Assembly (NCBI GenBank): GCA_014843695.1
Contig: CM026397.1
Coordinates: forward strand, 37,955,952-38,019,951
DNA length: 64,000 nucleotides
Source: Archivesica marissinica
Lineage: Eukaryota; Mollusca; Bivalvia; Venerida; Vesicomyidae
Direction: 5' to 3'
Part shown: positions 43,001 through 54,876 of the stretch, piece by piece
Layout of the letters: each line of letters begins with the position of its first letter
How positions within the stretch are numbered: position 1 is the first letter of the stretch
Notes under the pieces: generated by a model
Seen by the model: the letters and a program-made list of their open reading frames with translations, nothing else
Database searches by the model: none
Told to the model about the DNA's origin: nothing
Program-made: the position numbers and the translations under genes

Positions 43001-46000
43001 ACATAGCACACATGTACATAGCACTTGTATAAGTCTTACTGCTCATGCTATATATATAGGGTAGGATTATTCATATATAGGGTAGGATTATTCTTAATAT
43101 ATGTATACTATATACACATACCTAGTAGTTAACTAGTTAGTACAGAGATATAACCCTTTTTATTATATAATTTAAGAAATATATATGTTTGTGTGACATG
43201 TATGTGTAATTATATTATTAATACAGATACATTACATTTTGCATAATCATTATTATTGTGCTCCTTACTGGTGTGTAGATGTCTGTCTAAATAGTATACA
43301 TGTTTAATGCATATATGGGTATATGGGCTACCTGGTAGTAGTGTTTATTGTGTCACTAATAATACCTTTCTCTCATTTGACAGTTTTCAGTTGCAGCTTG
43401 CCAAGCTAACAAAGACTGAATCATTTTCTTCACCCATGGTTGTGGGCACACGCCAGCTGTCCTAACTGAATGCTTCGCTAAACATTCTTTTGTTGATCTC
43501 CATAGTAACCATATCATTACCTCAGTCTATCAATGGTTAACAGTTTAATGTTGAAAATAGTTTGAAAATCATAACCTTAATATCTGATCAATGAAAATCA
43601 TAAATTTGATATCTGATGTATCACTATTAAGTAGTATGACTAATATTGGATGCATTGATGCACTGGTGGGTTTATGTTTTAATAGAGTTGATCAAAAGGT
43701 AAATTAAATCTAATTATGCAAGCAAATAGAAATATTGTCTTGTTCATATGATCATATCAACATGATTTATTAATCCCATTGTCAGGAAGTGGGCATATCA
43801 TTATGTTATTATAGACATTTGACCAGTCATTGTAATGTGGTCATAAACAAAAAAGGTCATAATTAAATAATTAATTGACACATGTTTCCATTAAATATTA
43901 ATGGTCAGCTATTTAGAGCCTTATTATATTGGCACTTACAATTGACCAGTTTCTATAATGTATTATATATTAATTAATACAAGAAGGCTGGTTGGTTTGT
44001 ATACCTATTGTTTTCCATCAAACTAAAATGCTTTCAGGTGCCAGCCAACTTTTAGCATTGTTATGACTTGGGGAGTATATTATGTAGAGCACATTTAAGG
44101 GAGATTTGAAACATCTGTTACATGCTCTTTGTGTAGAATTTCTGGTAGGCATAAAAGAGGCAAGCTGACACAAAAGATTTTATCAATAATATGCATAATT
44201 AATCTTCCCATGAGCCAGCTGATTTGTAGCCGTATATTGTACATTGTATATGTATAATGTTAGCAAAGAATACATACAGTCATGGTAACAGATGTGCAAG
44301 TAATTAAAACGTCTTAAAATTCTGTATAGAGAGTCTGTGCTATAGATTGGCTCTGCCAACTGAAGCAGAAAACAACCTACTACACAATTTTAACTATACA
44401 AACTAAAGTTGTAAACAGTAGAATGCCCTAGTGATGGAATTTTGCTAATAGTTGGTAACTAGACAAATGAAATGTTCATTATGGCTACGACATGTAAAAT
44501 AAGCCCCATTTACGAGAGTTGTTTTTCGAGACAATTAAATGCAACAGCATTTCTGATCAGTCTGCTTTCATTTTCAGACAAAATTTACAATATGATGTCG
44601 TATAATAAGGTATGGTTTCTTAGGTTTTGTTCAGTTGTTTTGTATTATATGCAGCGTTTTTTATTCAAGATTTTGCAAAAACAATTGAGTTCTTATTGTC
44701 TTGGTTTGCTTTTTTATTTTTTGTATGTTCAGTTTAGATATTGGTAGCCAGTCAAGTTTCAATTTTCGGAAATCATTTTGTTTTTAAAGGTAAAAACATA
44801 ACATGAATTTGCGTATTTCTAAAGTACACTTGATACATATTTATACGTATGATCTTCGTAAACTAGTGTTGTATTTTTGCTCAGTTTGTTATGTTTTAAT
44901 TCTTCTTTCAAAATGTCACGCAAAAACTAAATTTTTTATTTAAAAACCTATTGAGTATTTTATCAGAATAAAGCATGGCACAATCGGTTAGCTACTCCAA
45001 ATGTTTCTTTCAGATTTTCAATGTCTTCTTGAAATTACTCTGCACTGCATATTAGGTGTTTGCCATGTTAATTTCGGCAATACATGTACATGGCAACTAT
45101 TTCCATATTCTTTTTTTATTATTTATAATGATGAACAATTAAGTCATATATTTCTTGATTTTCAAATTATAGACCAGCTTATTACGCAGATTTTTTTATG
45201 ACAAATTTGGGTCTGTTGTTGGGCCACATTCCCCTCATGTTTCCCATCGAGCCGCTGTTAGAAAAACTATGCATTCCAGATTTCGGGGTCGAAATATTGT
45301 GTTTAGTTAGCGTTTTAGACCTGGTCTAATCTGCATTTACTAGGTGCTTAGTGTACTGGCAACTGTTGCGTTGTAAAGCGTCTTGTCACATTGATTTATC
45401 ATGTCGCACACGTCAGAGCTATTGCTTTATTATAAGGTGTTTGAAAGCAGAGGCAGCTACATGTATTGTTGAAACTATTGTCTTGTAATGTATTAAATAG
45501 AGTAATAGGAAGACACCATCCCTCATTTTCCTCTTTTTGGTCATTAACGACACAACTTTCCCCTCCGGAGGAGGGGGGGGCTCACTTCCCATACAAGTGT
45601 CAAAATGTTACCCTGCCGTCGGTTCCGGAAGTGCATCGCCTGTGGTCGTCAATGTTGTAAGTGCGATTGGTAGATGTGTAAGAGCAATGCAACGGCAGTC
45701 TCTTCAACCTAAAGACATTGGTGACCATGCACTGGGGTTGGGCAAAACTGCCCAGTATAATAATGGATGTAAATCTAGTATATAATTTACCCCTGCTTCA
45801 AAATTGTTTAATAATTCTTTGAGTGGGTTTGATTATTGCTTAAATTGTTATTAAGCCGTTGTTTACCATACTAAATTAGATGGCGACATTGATTGACAGT
45901 CGTACAGAGTTGCAGAATCTCTTTGCATGAGGAAATGGTTTAAGTTGTATTCACTATTCAGCCATGACAGGTTTATGGTCCATAGATATTAGATAAAACT

Positions 46001-46105
46001 GCGGAAAATGATGGTTCGTTGTATGGGAGTGTACGGTGCCATTAAATGCGAGTAAAGAAGAGTGTATTGTGTATGGGACACCTACATTTAGGATAGTTAT
46101 ACAAA
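40020..46105. other. Intergenic DNA between AGBL4 and the ELAV gene
   Basis: Both strands were read and no exon with recognisable protein similarity was found. A relatively GC-rich stretch at about 42370-42600 could hold a promoter (see findings). A 21-bp direct duplication (ATATATAGGGTAGGATTATT) is at 43050-43092. Short open frames are not supported. Confidence 0.4.
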
Positions 46106-46107
46106 TT

Positions 46108-46350
46108 AAATTTTTCAGCTTGACTGCGAACCAAGTTTACTGCGAAACAAGTTTTTACAACATTTGATTACTCGTTCTCGAGACCTCATTCCTGATGGTA
46201 TCCATCGCCATGAGGGAGAGAGGAGGCAATGTGGAATATAAGATATGTGCCTTGCCTAAGGGCACAATCGTAATGGCTACAGCTGGACACAAAATCCAGG
46301 CCTTTCGTACCTGATGCGAACGCTACCACTGCACCATCACGACTTCCACA
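46108..46350 (-). repeat. SINE family B copy (inverted)
   Basis: GCGAAACAAGTTTTTACAAC, GAGACCTCATTCCTGATGG, CTTGCCTAAGGGCACAATCG, CATCACGACTTCC. A short duplication of the GCGAA(A/C)CAAGTTT tail precedes it. A 21-bp tandem triplet (GTAATTCTCATGGTTATAAA) follows at 46441-46503. Confidence 0.88.
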
Positions 46351-46509
46351 AATAGTGCAGTAGTCTATATTTAGTAAACTGTACAGTAATATTTCTGCAG
46401 TATAACACACTAATCATTGAATAAGCAGGACTGTACATATGTAATTCTCATGGTTATAAATGTAATTCTCATGGTTATAAATGTAATTCTCATGGTTATA
46501 AATAGATCT

Positions 46510-47390
46510 GGTCCCATATTCTTCACTTGGATTTCAAAGTCAAGCTCAAGTGATATGATTGGTTGAATCTCAAAATTGCATTCATATCCAACTAATTACA
46601 AAGCTATTAATATAGGGGGTGATTTGTTGGTCCCATATGTCTTGACCTCAGCTTCTGCCCATAATTTAATCAAACTTCCACTGAACCATCGTGTATCAAA
46701 TTTATTCCAACTACCGTATGTACCGAAAACAATCCAATATGTAAAATATTGGACTGTGATGCGCCATTGGATCCATTTGAGGCTTATATCGTACTTAAAA
46801 CACCCACTTATATAACAAGATCCTACTAATTAAAAAAAAATTCGTACCGGTAGGCCTATGATTTAATATAATGCTCTGGCCTTTTGACAGCAGTCGAATA
46901 TTAATAATAATGGTCTGCAAGTACAAAGGTATGACGTCACGACAGTGTTTTAAGAATAATTAAGGTCCATGGCGATGACCTCAGCAAGCTTGTTATATAT
47001 AGTCTGCATTCGGTAAATCCATCTTAAACACAAAAACTAGGTCACTAGGTAAATGATTTATAATACTGACAATGGCCTGATTCAAATTACAAATTCTACA
47101 TTGCTATATCAATGTCATCTCCCTGGATGTAATGATCAGAATTTGATGAAACTTTGTCTGAATCACCCTGGCGTTGATTTCGGTAAATTATGTTAAAATA
47201 TGGTATGTCCCTTGGATTGACAGGAATTTGAATGATTTTGCAGTAGCTAATAAAAAAAATTTAAAATTTTTGTATCTGGTGTACTTGTTAGTAAGTAGGG
47301 TGATCAGGTCCGGCTGCCCACACATATCACCGAGTCTAATTAAAGAAAAATATTTTTAAACACTGTAGTTGCTTATTACCAAACCAATGA
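46510..47390. other. Intergenic DNA, nothing recognised
   Basis: No gene supported; short open frames lack domains. Confidence 0.4.
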
Positions 47391-47394
47391 TGGT

Positions 47395-47695
47395 TTTATG
47401 CAATTTGGTGTAAAAAACTGACATTTCATACCTTTGTTTTTATGCAAATTAGGGGTAAAAACTGACATTTCATACCTCGATGAAATGCAAAAAAGACCAT
47501 TCCATTGGTATAATTACAACTAATATTTTACAAATTGCAAAATAAGTTGTCGTGATTCGTCACACAATACAAAAAGTAGTCCGCTATGAATATTAATAAT
47601 TTTGCAATTCATTGTGGGTTATGAACGTCGATCACATGGGCTGAATCAGCCAATCAGAATCGCAATATTGCACAAAGTTGTAAATATAATTAATA
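47395..47695. repeat. Dispersed repeat L, second copy
   Basis: Two tandem forms of GTAAAAAACTGACATTTCAT and GGGTAAAAACTGACATTTC, then CACATGGGCTGAATCAGCC; shares these blocks with 6630-6745. Confidence 0.5.
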
Positions 47696-47852
47696 ATTTA
47701 ATGGGGGGAAAAAACTTTAAAAGTCCAATTAAAGAAAAACCTGGTAAATGATGTAACAATTCTTTATTTTTGGGGTTCAAATAGGATTGCTAGTTATTTT
47801 TGATGAAAGCTAATTGGTTCATTTATGATAATTTGTCCATTATGTAATAAGT

Positions 47853-48045
47853 GGCTGTCCGATTAGCGCATTGGTTAGTGCGCTCGCTTCTTACCAATGC
47901 AACCCGGGTTCGATCCTCGGACCTGGAAATATGCGAGATGGTACGTGATCGCCAGATCGGACACGAATGACCACATTTATGCTTTCATCTGCGCCAACGA
48001 GAGTGATTAATATAAGTTGTTAAAACTTTCATCGCAATCGTTTAT
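47853..48045 (+). repeat. SINE family A copy lacking the central box
   Basis: CCGATTAGCGCATTGGTTAG, CCGGGTTCGATCCTCGGACC, then GCCAGATCGGACACGAATG: the GGTGGGTTTTCTCC..CCTCCCAC block present in the other three A copies is cleanly absent. Tail GAGAGTGATTAATATAAG present. Confidence 0.88.
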
Positions 48046-48239
48046 AAAGTATTATAATTTTTTAAAAAGTGGCATTCATATAAACATGTGCAAGTAAGTT
48101 TTGATCATGATATATTTGTTCACACCTGATATATCTATAAATACCCGGCGTATAAATATTGTGCACTACTTGTAATTCTATGTAATTAACGCTTAAAATG
48201 CTGATTGGAAGGAATGTGCAATCAACATAGATTGAAATG

Positions 48240-48400
48240 AGCCGCGGCATAACGCCACGTCTGATCAGGATCTCTGTTTGCTATTCTCATTATTTTGCCA
48301 AGTAGTTTGTTTGACTCCACTATCTGAATAGTGCATGTTCTGTGCCATCTGATCAGGCTTTGCAATCATGAATTTACTCGTTTCCAGCACAGTAAGGGTT
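48240..48400. repeat. Possible MITE K, second copy
   Basis: GAGCCGCGGCATAACG, GTCTGATCAGGATCTCTG, GCCATCTGATCAGGC, ending AGTAAGGGTTAA; related to 23110-23290 in opposite sense. Confidence 0.35.
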
Positions 48401-48889
48401 AATAGATAAAAAGACATTTAAATCTGAACACCAATTTTAAATTCAGGTGATCGACTCCGGCTCGTTTTGGCTCTCTTGTTTATAAAGCTGTTTGTTTCTG
48501 TTATGTAATATTTTATGTTTCATTGTTGTTCTGTTTATACAAGTTTATCACACTTCCATTTCCCAACATGGAAATAACTGTGTCATGTTTAATTAACTAT
48601 AAATATCATACATGTGACCATTTCTGGAGTCAAAGATGGACACTTCAACCCAAGGGAGGGGGGGGGGTTAAAAAAAAGATTCAATTTATAGAACACAGAA
48701 GGAACAACTGAGAATATTTGTATTTTGCGAAAACACAGTTCATTAAAAACAACATTGTATGGTTCTCCCTACATCAACGTAATGCCCGGACTCCCTGATT
48801 GAAAAAGTAAAAATTTCATTTTAGAAATTAAATATTGCTTTATTTTGCTGAGAAAATTAATTATTATGCATATTTTACCCTCATATTCT

Positions 48890-49125
48890 ATGTGTGTGTT
48901 TTACGTTTATTTATCGTCGCTACCGGTTGCCCATATGAGCGACGCGTCCTGAAGAGATTAGTCATTTTAGATTTTGGTACCATAGTGCAATGATACAGAC
49001 AGACCCATTCCAGAGTCTCCTCTGGTTCTTTTACGTGCACGGTGTAAAGCACCGACACAAGACCTCAGTTTAAAGTCCCATGTGAAAGACTGTTAGTTTT
49101 ATTTGGGTCAGACGGGGGATCGAAA
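48890..49125 (-). repeat. SINE family C copy, 5'-truncated
   Basis: TTTTACGTTTATTTATCGTC, TTGCCCATATGAGCGACG, TACGTGCACGGTGTAAAGC, then stops at GGGGGATCGA; the first part of the tRNA-like head is missing. Confidence 0.9.
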
Positions 49126-51257
49126 GGTATTGCTCCATCAGTGCATCTAATTCTTAAAACACTTTCGGGGGAGATGTCTCCTGGACCTTTGGCGCCGTGT
49201 GTTTACTTTTTCGTGCTGTCATCTTGTTTCATTTTTTCCCCCTGCATTTTTCTCTCCCAATGGAGTTTCTATTGAAATAGCAGTGTCACTTATAACTCAA
49301 TTGCCTTTCAATGGACAATATCTTCATATTTTTTACAAAATAAAACAATACTGTAATAGATTTGATCTAGCTTGCTTGTTGCCAAGCTTGTGAGTGTATT
49401 TGGTACATGTGCAATGTTAGGTAATGAACTGTAGGCACCCCAGACAGAACATATCCTATAATACGTTCATGATTTTGTACTTTCTTGAGCAAGGTATATG
49501 TATGACCATTCATCTAAATCCTTGTCACCGGCACCATATGCAATCCAATGCAATTAACATATTGTATTTAATTTGGAGGGTTGATGCTATCCTGGGTTCC
49601 AGTCTGTCAATTATTCACTATTTAACATCAGGCAAAATGACAGCCTGGGGAAACTGGATACCCGATCGTAGCGCCATCTACTTACACCCACTTTTATGAG
49701 GGTGTAGATTTGAAGAATGACAACTCTTCTCTAAGATAATATCGCTAAATATAGAAACAGAATTCTATCGGAAATCGCCGAACAGGCACGATTATACACA
49801 ATCATTTCGGAATATACACGAATGCTCCCGTAGACTCATTTACATTGCAAACATATAATGTCCCGTTTCTGTGTTATATTGACGAGATGGCGGGTTTTAT
49901 ATATTACATTTAGATGGTAATGGATCGATTCGGCGTAATTGAACTAAGGACGACTTAAATATTGAGTAAATATGTCACTATTTATCGTTGTGTTGACCCG
50001 TAAACAACGGCGGCCAATTATAAAGTTTTATCAACATTGCAGTGCCTCGCTTTCGATTCAAGTACGTCATTAATTAAGTCACGTGCTAATAAGGCCTATT
50101 AATAGGATTAATGCTAGTCAATAATTTCACGGACAATCCGTCCAGTTTCCCCAGTCGTTGATATGATTAGAAACTCAATACGGCCCAATTAATAGTCTCG
50201 GTGTTAAACTATATGTCTTTGCTACACTAAACATTAATAACAAAACACTCCATTGCAATGACTAGACGGTGTACGTTTGTTTATTGGCGATGAGCATCTG
50301 GCACTGGATATACATGATGTATTTTCTTATTAAATACAGTACATTTGCAAATCATTGAATACATCCTTATAACATTATGATTTCTATACGCTTACAGGCT
50401 GAACGCAACATTTCGACAACGACACCCGCCCTGAAATTGATTGTTTAGATCCCCGATTTCTAAGTTGTTTAAAAAACAAATTCAAATTGTTTCTCTCTCA
50501 CAGCCGAATGCTACGTTTTTGATTTGACTCGCCCAGAAAAAACCAAGGATAAAAACTATTTTCTATAGGAAAAACCCTGGAAATCTGTGCCCGTTTGTCA
50601 ACGTCAAATCGCATTATGTCGGGCCTCATCACAGCCTGTAACGTATCGCTAAACATTTTACAATTACATGTACATGTCTTACAAATTTTTATCACAAAGT
50701 CAAAATTCAGAAATAAAATTTGATGTTATCTGCACGAAATCGTCTAGTAGAATGAATCTTTCAATACCTCTACACACGATATTTATAACACATATACCAT
50801 GAAAACCCCGTGCAGTAACTGACCAATACTACCACTATACGGAATACGTTCCGCGGAAAGACAAATATTTCACGCTATTCTTCGTAACACGTGAAATGTA
50901 TATTATTTGACTGACCAGGCAAAATATATCAACGCCTGTTCCCAGGCTAGGTTGATGCAACAAAACATGAATCAAATAACTGAAGATGAGTTGCTGTTTC
51001 TTAACCTTTAGCGCACTTTAGGCGAAATGAGCAGATAACAAATGTGTAATATTTTTCATAGAAAGTAGGGCTTTGACATTTTCATTCAAACCGTCCCGAT
51101 TCTTTTTTTTAAAAAGTTCAAAAATTGAAAAAAAGGAGAGCAAAATCTATTTTTTAACTTTTGTTTTGTTGTATCTACTTTTTCGCAGTAAAGTTGTTTG
51201 TTTGATCAGGTTGCATAGACTGCATTGTGGCTAGACTTGATCAATTCTGCTCAATTG
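49126..51257. other. Intergenic DNA, nothing recognised
   Basis: No gene, RNA or repeat family identified. 49.7-50.9 kb looks unique and contains more CpG than its surroundings; it may be regulatory, but the sequence alone does not show it. Confidence 0.4.
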
Positions 51258-51726
51258 TTACAACTCATGGTTGTTTGATTTAAATTACTTTAAAAAATCA
51301 TCAAAAAAATCATTTCTATGATTTTTTAAAATTTTGTTTACATTTTATAATAATTTTCATGTTCATAATGACATAATAATATATTGCTTGATTTCCCACT
51401 CAAATACCAATTCCAATATCTTTCTAAACTGTTTTAATTAGATTTTTAAAAATACATAGGGTTGCTAGCACCAAGGAGAAAATCAATATATTTGTCTGTG
51501 ATTCTGTGTTGGCACATGTCAGTCCTGTCTAGCCAATGACCTATATGGTAGTCCTGCTACATTCTGTCAATTAAGTTGAATTAACATGTCACTATGTGGC
51601 ATATATGGCAGTGTATAATTGACATATACCTGTAGACTCCTGATCCATCCTAATATGGAAATGGACATGTGTGTCTGTGTGTGTGTGTATGTGTATATAT
51701 ACACATGGTATAAAGCTTAGGTTATA

Positions 51727-51965
51727 GGTTCGCAGGTTCGATCCCCCATCTGACCCTAATAAAATTAAGTCTTTCAGATGGGACGTTAAACCGAGGTCTT
51801 ATGTCGGTGCTTTACACTGTGCACGTAAAAGAACCAGAGGAGACTCTGTAATGGGTCTCTGTCTGTATCATGCACTATCCTCCAAAATCTAAAATAACTA
51901 ATCTCTTCAGGAGGCGTCGCTCATATGGGCAACCGGTAGCGACGATAAATAAACGTAAAAACAAA
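51727..51965 (+). repeat. SINE family C copy nested in the hAT element
   Basis: GGTTCGCAGGTTCGATCCCC, GGTGCTTTACACTGTGCACG, TAGCGACGATAAATAAACG. Flanked by the 11-bp duplication CTTAGGTTATA at 51716-51726 and 51966-51976. The first bases of the tRNA-like head are missing. Confidence 0.92.
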
Positions 51966-52020
51966 CTTAGGTTATATTACTGAGTTTCCAGAGTATACTT
52001 GATCAGTAATTCACAAATCA

Positions 52021-54467
52021 CTATGCCTGGTAGAATGTCGTGCGAGATGCAAAACTTGTAATAAAGACATGCAGAGACTAGTAGCCCGCATGAAATCACA
52101 CTATGATTCATGCACAAACAGTGTTGAAAATTGCATTGAGATTGTTCCTGAACCTGGGCCTGCTACCAGTGATCTATCTGATTCTGCACCAACCAGTCCT
52201 GTTCCAGTTCCAATGAAGCGTGCAGCATCTACCCTAAATACTCCAACAACCAAGAAACTGAAGACCAGTAGCATTAACACGTTCGTAATGCAGACTTCAA
52301 ACAGTGAAAAGGCGGCTATAGATCTACAAGTGGCTCATTTCATTTATGCCACTAACAGTCCCTTTTCCACAGTGGAACATCAAGAAGCTGGTCCAGATGC
52401 TGCGTCCAGGTTATTGCCCTCCTAGTCGTTTTGATGTCGCTGACAGTCTCCTCGACAAAGTGCAGGCTTCCTTGCAATCCTTGGTAACTGACTGCAAAGA
52501 AGTGTTGCAAAACAAGTCTGTGTGTATGGCTCTGGACGGCTGGAGCAACATTCATAATGAACCAATTGTGTGTGTGTCTGTAACTACACCTGATGGTGAT
52601 AGCTTTTTAACCGAGACTGTGGACACTTCTGGTCATCCCCATACAGCTGAATATATGCAGGAGATAGCTACCACAGCTATTAAGTCAGTGGAGCAACAGT
52701 TTTGTTGTTCTGTTACTAGTTTTGTGACCGACAATGCCGCCAATATGAAAAAGATGAGGAAGCAGACAGTGACTGTGTAGTGCCTTATGGTTGTTCTGCA
52801 CACTACATGAACCTGCTAGCAAAGGATGTGGAGATTAAGGGTGTAAAGGAGCATGTGGTTCATGTTATGAAGTATTTCCGCAATTGTCATCTACCTGGAG
52901 CATGGTACAAGGCTGCTGGTGGCAAAAAGCTTGCTCTTCTTCAGGAGGTGCGGTGGAACACGGTAGCTAACTGTCTCCAGTCATACCTGGACAACTGGTC
53001 TGTCTTGCTGCGAGTGTGTGAGGAACACAGGGATTCAATAGTGTGTGAGGAACACAGGGATTCAATAGTGTGTGAGGAACACAGGGGCTCAATAGTGTGT
53101 GAGGAACACAGGGATTCAATAGTGTGTGAGGAACACAGGGACTCAATAGTGTGTGAGGAACACAGGGACGTGTGTGAGGAGCACAGGGATTCAATAGTGT
53201 GTGAGGAACACAGGGACTCAATAGTGTGTGAGGAACACAGGGACTCAATAGTGTGTGAGGAACACAGGGACTCAATAGATCGTGTGTGTGTGAGGAACAC
53301 AGGGACTCAATAGTGTGTGAGGAACACAGGGACTCAATAGTGTGTGAGGAACACAGGGACTCAATAGTGTGTGAGGAACACAGGGACTCAATAGTGTGTG
53401 AGGAACACAGGGACTCAATAGATCGTGTGTGTGAGGAACACAGGGACTCAATAGTGTGTGAGGAACACAGGGACTCAATAGTGTGTGAGGAACACAGGGA
53501 CTCAATAGTGTGTGAGGAACACAGGGACTCAATAGTGTGTGAGGAACACAGGGATTCAATAGTGTGTGAGGAACACAGGGATTCAATAGTGTGTGAGGAA
53601 CACAGGGACTCAATAGTGTGTGAGGAACACAGGGACTCAATAGTGTGTGAGGAACACAGGGACTCAATAGTGTGTGAGGAACACAGGGATTCAATAGTGT
53701 GTGAGGAACACAGGGATTCAATAGTGTGTGAGGAACACAGGGACTCAATAGTGTGTGAGGAACACAGGGATTCAATAGTGTGTGAGGAACACAGGGATTC
53801 AATAGTGTGTGAGGAACACAGGGACTCAATAGATCGTTTTGTAGCAGAGAAAGTGGAGAACATTGGTATAAAGCGTAGTGCTGAGGACTATCTTAGTCGC
53901 ATGAAACCTATTGCCTGTTCTTTGGACAGAGTTCAGAGAAACACCAGTACCATCAGTGATGCTGTTTCTCACATGCGACAACTTGAACAAGATATGAGTA
54001 ACTGTCCTGAGTGTCCTCCCAATGTGATGAAGAGTGTAAAGGAATGCATGCAACAGGTACTTACTCAAGCTCACTATCTGGCGTATCTTATCCACCCCAT
54101 CTATCGTGGCAAAGCACTGACCAGTGAGCAGATAGACTTTGCTATGGAATACTGCAGTGAGGAGTATTCAGAGTGTATGCCAACTGTGGTCAACTTCCGC
54201 GCACAGACTGGGCCTTTCAAGCCGTATATGTTGAGTGACAATATCCTGCAGAAGTGCACACCCCTTGCATGGTGGCATTCACAGTCCTCCGCTGTTGACA
54301 GTAATACTCTTTTAATGTGTGACCAGCTTCTAGGTGCAGTTTGCTCAAGTGCTGGGATTGAGCGTATTTTTTCTACTTTTGGGTTTGTTCATTCCAAGGT
54401 TAGAAATCGACTTTGCACCGAAAAAGCTGCAAGTGTGGGATGTAGTTTGAATGTGTCATTATATTAA
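52021..54467 (+). pseudogene. hAT transposase, broken, with internal minisatellite
   Basis: Conserved parts in order: BED-type zinc finger (CKTC at 52048-52059, then HYDSC at about 52096-52110); RPGYCPPSR and ALDGWSN; FVTDNAANMK with the likely first catalytic Asp; YGCSAHYMNLLAKD; QEVRWNT; a long stretch of VCEEHRDSI repeats (53014-53832); LSRMKPIACSLDRVQ; and the C-terminal dimerisation motif SSAGIERIFSTFGF, VHSKVRNRL. Frame breaks lie near 52360-52380, near 52755-52765 and at about 53283 (one extra GT in GTGTGTGTG). Typical hAT transposase apart from the repeat expansion; not expected to be functional. Confidence 0.92.
53014..53832 (+). repeat. 27-bp coding minisatellite inside the transposase
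   Basis: About 30 units of GTGTGTGAGGAACACAGG then GACTCAATA, i.e. nine codons (VCEEHRDSI). One unit near 53164 lacks six bases (two codons), and 'GATCGT' variant units occur near 53277 and 53420. All indels except the GT at about 53283 keep the frame. Units are nearly identical, differing mostly GACTCA/GATTCA. Confidence 0.97.
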
Positions 54468-54634
54468 GTATGTCTAAATAAATCATGTTTTATTAGTTTG
54501 AATTTCAATCACTTTATTTCCACGAGCTCCACAGTATTATGAAAAAATCAAAAAAATCTGATTTAAATTTTTAAAAATTTGACTTTTTTGATTGATTTTT
54601 TTAAAAATCATGATTTTTATCAACCCTGTTACAA

Positions 54635-54876
54635 TTAACTCATTCAACCCCAAGTAACTGACATGGACTGGTGCATGATATTTTCAGACCAATAAATTAA
54701 TAAGAAAATTACATTTGGACCAGTTCATTTATCAAAATGGGTAATTTTTGTCTAAATAGAGTCATATTACTGGCAAAAAGTGCAGATCCTGATGAGACGG
54801 CTCGTCACGAGCCGGCTCATCTGGATCTACACTTTTTGTAAGCCTATTGAGAGGCCTGTGGTGTTGAAAGGGTTAA
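54635..54876 (-). mobile_element. TTAA-flanked MITE family E, copy 3 (inverted)
   Basis: TTAACTCATTCAACCCCAAG to GTGGTGTTGAAAGGGTTAA, hairpin CCTGATGAGACGGCTCGTC / ACGAGCCGGCTCATCTGG at about 54786-54840. Its left TTAA overlaps the last two bases of the hAT target duplication. Confidence 0.9.

Larger units (their letters stand above)
51266..54628 (+). mobile_element. hAT-type DNA transposon, 3.36 kb
   Basis: Left end CATGGTTGTTTGATTTAAAT and right end ATGATTTTTATCAACCCTG are inverted relatives (hAT-like CAGGGTTG termini, left end mutated), both followed inward by AAAAATCA-rich sequence. Flanking 8-bp target duplications are TTACAACT (51258-51265) and TTACAATT (54629-54636), 7/8 identical, the length typical of hAT. 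It contains a broken transposase gene and a nested SINE C. Confidence 0.9.

Noticed and set aside
46932..46939. Perfect TGACGTCA (CRE) palindrome
   Set aside because: One exact 8-mer is expected by chance in a window of this size, and no promoter is evident next to it.
52967..53863. 298-codon minus-strand frame of IESLCSSHT repeats
   Set aside because: Antisense of the 27-bp repeat inside the plus-strand hAT transposase.
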